DNA from: Armatimonadota bacterium
GTDB taxonomy: Bacteria > Armatimonadota > UBA5829
DNA: 7,086 nt
Assembly (NCBI GenBank): GCA_023398345.1
Contig: JAEWSK010000096.1
Coordinates: forward strand, 1 to 7,086
Direction of reading: 5' to 3'
The position numbers and the translations under genes were made by a program. The first letter of the stretch is position 1. Every line of letters begins with the position of its first letter. The notes below the pieces were generated by a model that did not search any database, was not told where the DNA came from, and was given only the letters and a program-made list of their open reading frames with translations. This document shows positions 1 to 4,834 of the stretch, one piece after another.

Positions 1-654
1 TCGCTGTTGTATGTAGTGGTCGGGCGTGGTACCGAACTGCTGCGGCACATTCCCGCGGGGCAAAAAATCAGCGTTGTCGGGCCGCTGGGGCGCGGATTTG
101 ACCTTGGAGATTTTGCTGCAGAGCATATTGTTGTTGCGGGTGGATGTGGTGCGGCTCCGCTGCATTTTTTGTGCGACGCACTGTGCGCGAAGTGGGGCTG
201 CGAGAGTATTACCGTGCTGACCGGTGGCCGCAGCAAAGATGCAATTTTGTGCGAAGCCGAGTTTCGAGCGCATGGCGTTGAAGTTGGTGTGTCGACTGAT
301 GACGCCAGCTACGGGTTCGGCGGCTACGTCACGCAGATGCTCGAAGAGCGTCTTAAATCCCCGCGTGCTGTAGAAAAGAACTTGCCTGTTCGCGTTTATT
401 CCTGCGGGCCGCAGCTTATGATGAAGGAAGTTGCGCGAATTTGCCGCGAGGCGGGTGTGTCGAGCTGTCAGGTGTCGCTGGAAAATAATATGGCTTGCGG
501 GCTGGGGGTATGCATGGGCTGTGTCCAAAAGATAAAGGGACGCAATCCGGCATGCGATGCCCAGGGCGACGCTTCGCAATCCGATGTCTGGCACTATGAG
601 CGAGTTTGCAAAGACGGCCCTGTCTTTAACGCGGAGGACGTTTTGTGGGAGTAA
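1..654 (+). CDS. pyrK: Dihydroorotate dehydrogenase electron-transfer subunit PyrK, 5'-truncated by the window edge
   Basis: PyrK pairs with class 1B PyrD in the cytoplasm and carries electrons from its FMN through a [2Fe-2S] cluster and FAD to NAD+. The frame is open from base 1, so the visible 217 residues lack roughly the first 40-60, including most of the FAD-binding barrel with its RPxS motif. What remains shows the GRGTELL and GPLGRGF motifs of the flavin domain, then the nucleotide-binding [11 protein letters not shown], then YSCGP. The C-terminal cluster site is intact: [11 protein letters not shown] (cysteines coded at 496, 511 and 520) and VCKDGPVF (cysteine at 607), the usual four ligands. 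The TAA stop is at 652-654. pyrD follows directly and may overlap it by 10 bases. The cluster-binding pattern makes the assignment firm; only the start lies outside the window. Confidence 0.95.
   Translation, partial: SLLYVVVGRGTELLRHIPAGQKISVVGPLGRGFDLGDFAAEHIVVAGGCGAAPLHFLCDALCAKWGCESITVLTGGRSKDAILCEAEFRAHGVEVGVSTDDASYGFGGYVTQMLEERLKSPRAVEKNLPVRVYSCGPQLMMKEVARICREAGVSSCQVSLENNMACGLGVCMGCVQKIKGRNPACDAQGDASQSDVWHYERVCKDGPVFNAEDVLWE
633..638 (+). promoter_or_regulatory. GGAGGA ribosome-binding site inside the end of pyrK, ahead of an alternative GTG start for pyrD
   Basis: GGAGGA lies six bases before GTG at 645, a near-ideal placement. That GTG is in frame with pyrD and would add 29 residues to its N-terminus, overlapping the pyrK stop. 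The competing ATG at 732 has only a distant GAGGG (714-718, 13 bases away). The GGAGGA also encodes conserved-looking PyrK residues (Glu-Asp near the C-terminus), so it may be coincidence. Confidence 0.4.
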
Positions 655-731
655 ATAATGGTGACGATGTTTCGAAAGTCCCGCAGTTTTCTTGCCTTGG
701 GGATAGGATAGATGAGGGTGCGACTGCAAAA

Positions 732-1643
732 ATGGCTGTAAAACTCGCGGTTGATATTGGCCGTATTCGGATGAAAAATCCCGTGACGGTCGGTTCCGGC
801 ACGTTTGGCTTTGGCCGTGAGATGGCCGATTTTTACGATTTATCTCGCCTCGGTGCGATCACTGTCAAGGGCACTTCGCTTGAGCCTTGGCAGGGCAATC
901 CATATCCGCGCACTGTCGAGACGCCGTCGGGTATGCTAAATTCTATCGGGCTGCAAAACGACGGAATCGAGTCGCTTATAAATGAAAAGATGCCATTTCT
1001 GCGCGGCTTCGATGTGCCGGTTATAGTAAATATCGTCGGCCACTCGATTGACGAATATGCCGAGCTTGCCGCTCGGCTGGATAAAGTCGATGGGGTGTCG
1101 GGACTTGAAATCAACGTGTCATGCCCGAACGTTAAACAAGGCTGCTTGGTTTTCGGCACGACGCCGGATGGAACCGCCGAAGTAGTCCGCGCCGTTCGTG
1201 CGAAGACTGACCTCACAGTGATTACCAAGCTCTCGCCCAATGTCAGTGACGTTGTTAGCATCGCTCAAGCGGCAGTCGATGCGGGTTCGGATGCGCTATC
1301 GCTGATAAATACGCTTCTTGGAACCGCAATCGACCCTTGGAAGCGCAAGTTCAAACTCGCCAATATCACCGGCGGCCTCTCCGGCCCTGCCGTAAAGCCT
1401 GTTGCGCTGCGAATGGTTTATGAGGTCGCAAAAGCTGTGGACGTGCCGGTGATTGGGATGGGCGGCATAATGACGGCATCTGACGCGGTCGAGTTTTTGC
1501 TTGCGGGCGCGAATGCAGTAGCCGTCGGAACCGGCAATTTCGCAAACCCAATGGCTGCCGTAGAGATCATCGACGGCATCGAAGATTACATGCAAAAGAT
1601 GGGCATATCGGACGTAAATGAGATTGTGGGGACTGTCTCGTAA
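732..1643 (+). CDS. pyrD: Dihydroorotate dehydrogenase, class 1B catalytic subunit (NAD+-linked)
   Basis: Oxidises (S)-dihydroorotate to orotate, the fourth step of UMP synthesis, using FMN; with PyrK the electrons end on NAD+. From the ATG at 732 it is 303 residues, close to the roughly 305-311 of the family, and begins [17 protein letters not shown], which lines up with the start of B. subtilis PyrD as I remember it. FMN and substrate motifs follow in order: GSGTFGFG (21-28), VKGTS (45-49), NSIGLQN (70-76), [10 protein letters not shown] (128-137) with catalytic base Cys131, TKLSPN (165-170), then IGMGGI (241-246) and AVAVGTGNF (262-270) for the FMN phosphate. Cys at the base position plus the adjacent pyrK point to class 1B, not the quinone-dependent class 2. 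An in-frame GTG at 645 with a strong Shine-Dalgarno is an alternative start (332 residues). Cys138 sits where a second glycine is usual in the active-site loop. pyrF starts 34 bases downstream. Confidence 0.93.
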   Translation: MAVKLAVDIGRIRMKNPVTVGSGTFGFGREMADFYDLSRLGAITVKGTSLEPWQGNPYPRTVETPSGMLNSIGLQNDGIESLINEKMPFLRGFDVPVIVNIVGHSIDEYAELAARLDKVDGVSGLEINVSCPNVKQGCLVFGTTPDGTAEVVRAVRAKTDLTVITKLSPNVSDVVSIAQAAVDAGSDALSLINTLLGTAIDPWKRKFKLANITGGLSGPAVKPVALRMVYEVAKAVDVPVIGMGGIMTASDAVEFLLAGANAVAVGTGNFANPMAAVEIIDGIEDYMQKMGISDVNEIVGTVS

Positions 1644-1664
1644 TTCGCTAAGATAAAGTAACAC

Positions 1665-1670
1665 AAGGAG
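1665..1670 (+). promoter_or_regulatory. AAGGAG ribosome-binding site that fixes a TTG start for pyrF
   Basis: AAGGAG lies seven bases before TTG at 1678-1680. No ATG or GTG occurs in frame close by, and the protein from the TTG begins exactly where the PyrF family begins, so the rare start codon is well supported. Confidence 0.75.
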
Positions 1671-1677
1671 CACAGCA

Positions 1678-2388
1678 TTGAGCAAAGAAAAGATCATCCT
1701 ACCCCTAGACGTTGACACCGCCGAAAAGGCCGTCGAACTGGCTAAGCTGCTTAAAGACGAAGTCGGTGCGTTTAAGGTCGGACTGGAGCTTATAAACTCC
1801 GCAGGGCTGGGTATCTTTGATCAAATTAGGCAAGCTGGCGCGAGAAAGATTTTTTACGACTGCAAGTTCCATGACATCCCCAACACTGTCGCGGGCGCGT
1901 CGCGGGCCGCTGCGAAATTCGGCGTTTGGATGTTCAATGTCCACTGTTCCGGCGGTTTTGCAATGATGAAAGCTGCAAAAGACGCCGCCGTCGAAGAATC
2001 GGCAAAGCTCGGAAAACCCTGCCCGCTTGTGATAGGCGTGACAGTGCTTACAAGTATAGATCAGACAGTGCTTAATGATGAAATGCGCGTGTCGGGCACA
2101 GTTGCCGATCAGGTTGTCAATTTAGCGAAGCTCGCAAAGAAAGCGGGTCTCGACGGCGTTGTTGCATCGCCACATGAGATCGAGCTGATACGGGCTGCCT
2201 GCGGGCCTGATTTTCTCATAGTCACCCCTGGCGTTCGACCAGCAGGCGCAGCAATTGGCGATCAAAAGCGTGTTATGACGCCAGTCGAGGCTGTCGCAAA
2301 AGGCTCTGACTATCTCGTTATAGGCAGACCAATTATTAAGGCCGAAGACCCCAAGTCCGCCGCCGCATCTATTGCCGCCAGTATTTAA
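1678..2388 (+). CDS. pyrF: Orotidine-5'-phosphate decarboxylase, subfamily 1, TTG start
   Basis: Decarboxylates OMP to UMP, the last step of de novo pyrimidine synthesis, in the cytoplasm. The 236-residue product matches the usual length of bacterial group 1 enzymes. Catalytic and substrate residues are present: Asp11 in ILPLDV, Lys33 in AFKVGLEL, and the core DxKxxD as DCKFHDIPNT (Asp61, Lys63, Asp66). The phosphate-gripping loop is TPGVRPAG (183-190) followed by DQKR (195-198), and Arg217 is in VIGRPI. It starts with TTG, preceded by AAGGAG at a good distance, which may hold its translation below that of its neighbours. The 34-base gap after pyrD shows no promoter, so it is probably transcribed with pyrK and pyrD. 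The residue between catalytic Asp61 and Lys63 is Cys, where Leu is common; this is probably tolerated. It is the last visible gene of the operon and converges with a glycosyltransferase gene. Confidence 0.96.
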   Translation: MSKEKIILPLDVDTAEKAVELAKLLKDEVGAFKVGLELINSAGLGIFDQIRQAGARKIFYDCKFHDIPNTVAGASRAAAKFGVWMFNVHCSGGFAMMKAAKDAAVEESAKLGKPCPLVIGVTVLTSIDQTVLNDEMRVSGTVADQVVNLAKLAKKAGLDGVVASPHEIELIRAACGPDFLIVTPGVRPAGAAIGDQKRVMTPVEAVAKGSDYLVIGRPIIKAEDPKSAAASIAASI

Positions 2389-2395
2389 GATTTGT

Positions 2396-2438
2396 AACCA
2401 ATATGCGTGTAGATATAAAAACGCGCATGTGATTGGTT
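2396..2438 (+). terminator. Hairpin after pyrF, possible terminator without a T-tract
   Basis: AACCAAT (2396-2402) pairs with ATTGGTT (2432-2438), and ATGCGTGT (2403-2410) pairs with ACGCGCAT (2421-2428) with one G-T wobble. This gives about 15 base pairs with a three-base bulge (2429-2431) and a ten-base loop. It begins eight bases after the pyrF stop and lies between convergent genes, as a terminator would. Only TTT ends the stem, so it is not a textbook intrinsic terminator and may instead protect the 3' end or work with Rho. Confidence 0.45.
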
Positions 2439-2503
2439 TGTGCAATGCATGCCCGTAACCTCACAAAACTCTGTCCCTGGGATTGCTGGGAACTCAGTTC
2501 TCG

Positions 2504-2536
2504 GTGGGACTTAGCTAGTGGGGAATGTAGTCCCAC
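2504..2536 (-). repeat. Perfect 8-base inverted repeat spanning the glycosyltransferase stop codon
   Basis: GTGGGACT (2504-2511) and AGTCCCAC (2529-2536) are exact reverse complements around a 17-base loop. The loop contains the TAG stop of the leftward glycosyltransferase gene (2517-2515). It could form a 3'-end hairpin in that transcript. No T-run follows on the minus strand, so its role as a terminator is unproven, and an 8-base repeat can also arise by chance. Confidence 0.35.
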
Positions 2537-4062
2537 AGCAAATATGGGCCGATCTGTTGTCGCAGCGTGCTTTTGGCTGAGACGTGCTCCTTGTGGTTTG
2601 CCTGGGTGATAAGTATGCACGAGACATTTGGGAGTTTTTTTGCCTGAAGTACCGGTCGTTTTGCGTAGAATGCAATTTGAGGCTGTGGCGGTGAAAGCTT
2701 ATATGCAAATATGGGTGATTTGATCTCAGAAATGGCACTGCCTGTTTTCATAGCCGGAATGGCATATTGTCGAGCAGCAATTGGCAACCCCAGTGACACG
2801 CATGCGAGCAGAAATACCGCCATGCCGGTGCATAGAGCGGCAAACGCCCCTGCTGTCTTTTTTGTCAAAAGCATTATATAAGCTGCCGTGCAACCTGCAA
2901 TCAGCGATATTGCCATCGGTATCAGCGCAGTGCTTACGCCCTCAATTGGCTCTCTTAAGTATGGCGGAACGATCAACATAATCGCGCCCAATGCGCATGC
3001 CGTCAAAGCAGACGCAAGTGCGCTGCGCTTCAATGTCGCGTCTTTTTTGGAATCCATTGCATTTGACCATAGATGAGCAACAATTAAAGCCGCTGCCGGA
3101 TAGATCGGGAATATGTATCCCGGCAGCTTAGACTTTAGCGCGGAAAACACGACAAATATCGTCCCGATCCAGACAACAAGAAACACGCGCGCCATCTCTT
3201 CCGTTTTACGCGCACTTTTTTGTGAATAACATGCTGCAGGCAAAAATGCACTCCAAGGGAAGAACCCCGCCAGCATTACCGGCAGGTAATAGTAGAACGG
3301 CGCATTGTGCGAAAAGTCCTTACCCAACGCGCGCTGGAAGTTCTGATGAATAATAAATTCATTTAAGAACGCGCCGTTTGTGCAACTGTTGACGACTGCG
3401 TACCACGGCAGTGCAATCGCCGCGCACAGCGCAATTCCCCCAAGAGGCATCATACGCCGAACAGCGCCCAAATCGCGCCGCATTAGCAAGAATACGAAAA
3501 TTGTTCCCAAGATAAGCACAGCCCCGGCAGGCCCTTTAACCATTATAGATAAACCCAGCGCTGCCCAGAACGCGAGATAGAATTGTCGCTTTGCAAGTCC
3601 AAGATACGCGAGTGCAAATGCTCCCAAAGACGCAGTTATAGTTAATCCGAACAGTGCGTCAATTATAGCCAATCGCGCTAACCCTGTCGCAAGCGTAGAT
3701 GTTGCAAGCGCGAATCCCGCCATAAGCCCTGTGCGCCGAGAAAATAATCGTGTGCCAAGAAACACTGTCAGCGCGATCAGTGCGAGACTTTCGACAGCCG
3801 ACGGCAGCCTCGCTGCAAACGAGTTTACTCCGAATGCGCGCATGCTCGCGGCCTGCAGCCAATATGTAATAGGTGGTTTGTCAAAAAATGGCTCACCGTT
3901 GCATGTCGGCACGACGTAGTTGCCGCTTGCCAGCATCTCCCGCGAGCATTCTGCATAGCAGCCCTCGTCAAATCCTATAAGAGGTACTGTTCCCAGTTGC
4001 CAGAAAAAAAGAAGAACGCAAAATGCGCCTAATAATATGTATGGAACGGATCGCTTTGTCAT
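2515..4062 (-). CDS. ArnT/PMT-type polytopic membrane glycosyltransferase (GT-C fold)
   Basis: Proteins of this family transfer a sugar from a polyprenyl-phosphate donor to a lipid or protein on the outer face of the inner membrane. The 515 residues hold many hydrophobic segments in roughly the first 425. Family motifs are seen in order: an acidic first loop, FDEGCYAECSREML (31-44, with Asp32-Glu33 in the catalytic or metal position), KPPITYWLQA (62-71), ARLPSA (84-89), ARLAIIDALF (129-138), VKGPAG (175-180), FPW (268-270) and SKLPGYIFPIYPAAAL (311-326). The last approximately 85 residues are less hydrophobic and would be the periplasmic C-terminal domain. Its ATG overlaps the TGA of the PAP2 gene (ATGA, 4059-4062), so the two are probably translationally coupled. 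The sugar and acceptor cannot be read from sequence: aminoarabinose on lipid A, as in ArnT, and a protein or other glycan are both possible. Confidence 0.87.
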   Translation of the reverse strand: MTKRSVPYILLGAFCVLLFFWQLGTVPLIGFDEGCYAECSREMLASGNYVVPTCNGEPFFDKPPITYWLQAASMRAFGVNSFAARLPSAVESLALIALTVFLGTRLFSRRTGLMAGFALATSTLATGLARLAIIDALFGLTITASLGAFALAYLGLAKRQFYLAFWAALGLSIMVKGPAGAVLILGTIFVFLLMRRDLGAVRRMMPLGGIALCAAIALPWYAVVNSCTNGAFLNEFIIHQNFQRALGKDFSHNAPFYYYLPVMLAGFFPWSAFLPAACYSQKSARKTEEMARVFLVVWIGTIFVVFSALKSKLPGYIFPIYPAAALIVAHLWSNAMDSKKDATLKRSALASALTACALGAIMLIVPPYLREPIEGVSTALIPMAISLIAGCTAAYIMLLTKKTAGAFAALCTGMAVFLLACVSLGLPIAARQYAIPAMKTGSAISEIKSPIFAYKLSPPQPQIAFYAKRPVLQAKKLPNVSCILITQANHKEHVSAKSTLRQQIGPYLLWDYIPH

Positions 4063-4649
4063 TTTGCATCCTCCGTGCGGTTTGATTTAAACAGTCTGGC
4101 CGAGCCAATTCCGATAAGCGCACCCAAAATCGCGCCATACACGACATCAAACGGAAAATGTGCGCCCAGATATACTCGCGAAATTGCCACAAGCGCCGCA
4201 ATGCAATAAAGAGCCCATCTGGCTTTTGGCAGGAATGCAGCCCAAACAAACGCCGCAGCAAATATTGTCGTCGAATGCCCTGAAGGGAAGCTGTGAATAA
4301 ACAGTGGTTTGCCGACATGTCGAGCATCAAACAGCACTAAAATTGGCCGCGGCCTGTCTCCGAAATGCTTGACGAGCTGTGATATAAGTCCCGATCCTGC
4401 GTAAGCAGTCAGCGCCGCGTAGCCCATCCGCCGAATATCAGTTTTATGCACTATCGATGCCGCAATTACCGTTATTATGCCGATAAGAGCTTGTAGCCAA
4501 CCCTCGCCAAGCGTAGTAACGGCGAGCATTATTACATCAAGCCACCGCGCCGCAAGGCCGAGGTTGACCGCGCGAAATGCCGCCGCATCTGCTGCAGCGA
4601 CTGATTCACGAATAGATTGCAAGTTGATTGTAGATAAAAATGTGTGCAT
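4059..4649 (-). CDS. PAP2-superfamily membrane phosphatase (lipid phosphatase / undecaprenyl-diphosphatase-like)
   Basis: PAP2 enzymes remove phosphate from membrane lipids such as undecaprenyl diphosphate, phosphatidylglycerol phosphate or lipid A, with the active site facing the periplasm. The 196-residue product has all three signature motifs: Kx6RP as KHFGDRPRP (Lys94, Arg101), PSGH as FPSGHST (121-127, catalytic His125), and SRx5Hx3D as SRVYLGAHFPFD (157-168, nucleophile His164). Several hydrophobic helices surround them. It is first in a two-gene operon with a polyprenyl-phosphate-sugar glycosyltransferase, which fits a role in recycling or supplying undecaprenyl phosphate; a lipid A phosphatase (LpxE/LpxF-like) is an alternative. 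No Shine-Dalgarno precedes the ATG. A TATAAT lies 12 bases upstream, so the mRNA may be almost leaderless. Confidence 0.9.
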   Translation of the reverse strand: MHTFLSTINLQSIRESVAAADAAAFRAVNLGLAARWLDVIMLAVTTLGEGWLQALIGIITVIAASIVHKTDIRRMGYAALTAYAGSGLISQLVKHFGDRPRPILVLFDARHVGKPLFIHSFPSGHSTTIFAAAFVWAAFLPKARWALYCIAALVAISRVYLGAHFPFDVVYGAILGALIGIGSARLFKSNRTEDAK

Positions 4650-4660
4650 CTCTACAGTGA

Positions 4661-4666
4661 ATTATA
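4661..4666 (-). promoter_or_regulatory. Candidate -10 box for the PAP2-glycosyltransferase operon
   Basis: On the minus strand TATAAT, an exact consensus hexamer, ends 11 bases before the PAP2 ATG. The expected start of transcription would be near 4654-4655, leaving a leader of only about five bases. At 16-18 bases upstream the -35 sequence is poor (TTCCAT or neighbours), so the promoter is either activator-dependent or the match is chance. An alternative further upstream is TTGTCC (4708-4703) with CATACT (4686-4681) at a 16-base spacing. Confidence 0.4.
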
Positions 4667-4772
4667 TACGATCTTGCGCGAGTATGGAACCGCGGAGTTG
4701 CGGGACAAATTATGCAAGACTTTTGCTCCAGAGGGAGTCAAACAATACTAAAAGCCCACTAATTTCGCTCAA

Positions 4773-4801
4773 TTGACGCTATTTTATGCAGGTGATATTA
4801 T
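4773..4801 (+). promoter_or_regulatory. Sigma-70-type promoter with extended -10 for the secreted multidomain protein
   Basis: TTGACG (4773-4778, five of six to consensus) is followed after exactly 17 bases by TATTAT (4796-4801, five of six). TGA directly before the -10 (4793-4795) makes an extended -10 TGnTATTAT. Transcription should begin near 4808, giving a leader of about 27 bases that contains the GGAGGA ribosome-binding site. This is the best promoter in the window. Confidence 0.78.
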
Positions 4802-4820
4802 TCCATTGCATTTGAGATGC

Positions 4821-4826
4821 GGAGGA
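4821..4826 (+). promoter_or_regulatory. GGAGGA ribosome-binding site deciding the ATG at 4835
   Basis: GGAGGA lies eight bases before ATG 4835. Another in-frame ATG at 4817 has no such site and would fall only about nine bases from the predicted transcription start, so 4835 is preferred. Starting there also gives a compact signal peptide. Confidence 0.75.
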
Positions 4827-4834
4827 TAGCAAAT

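Noticed and set aside
833..1261. 142-codon open frame on the minus strand inside pyrD
   Set aside because: It lies wholly antisense to a gene with clear family motifs, has a low-complexity Ser/Thr-rich translation and no recognisable domain.
1296..1718. 140-codon minus-strand frame across the end of pyrD and the start of pyrF
   Set aside because: It is antisense to two confident genes, and its translation shows no family motif or sensible start context.
3968..4330. 120-codon minus-strand frame overlapping both the PAP2 and glycosyltransferase genes
   Set aside because: It is an out-of-frame shadow of two genes with intact signature motifs on the same strand.
4477..4776. 99-codon plus-strand frame running into the divergent promoter region
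   Set aside because: It is mostly antisense to the PAP2 gene, has an Ala/Ser/Arg-rich shadow-like composition, and ends at the promoter of the next gene.
4817..4819. Upstream in-frame ATG for the secreted protein
   Set aside because: No Shine-Dalgarno precedes it and it lies very near the predicted transcription start; ATG 4835 has GGAGGA at a good distance.
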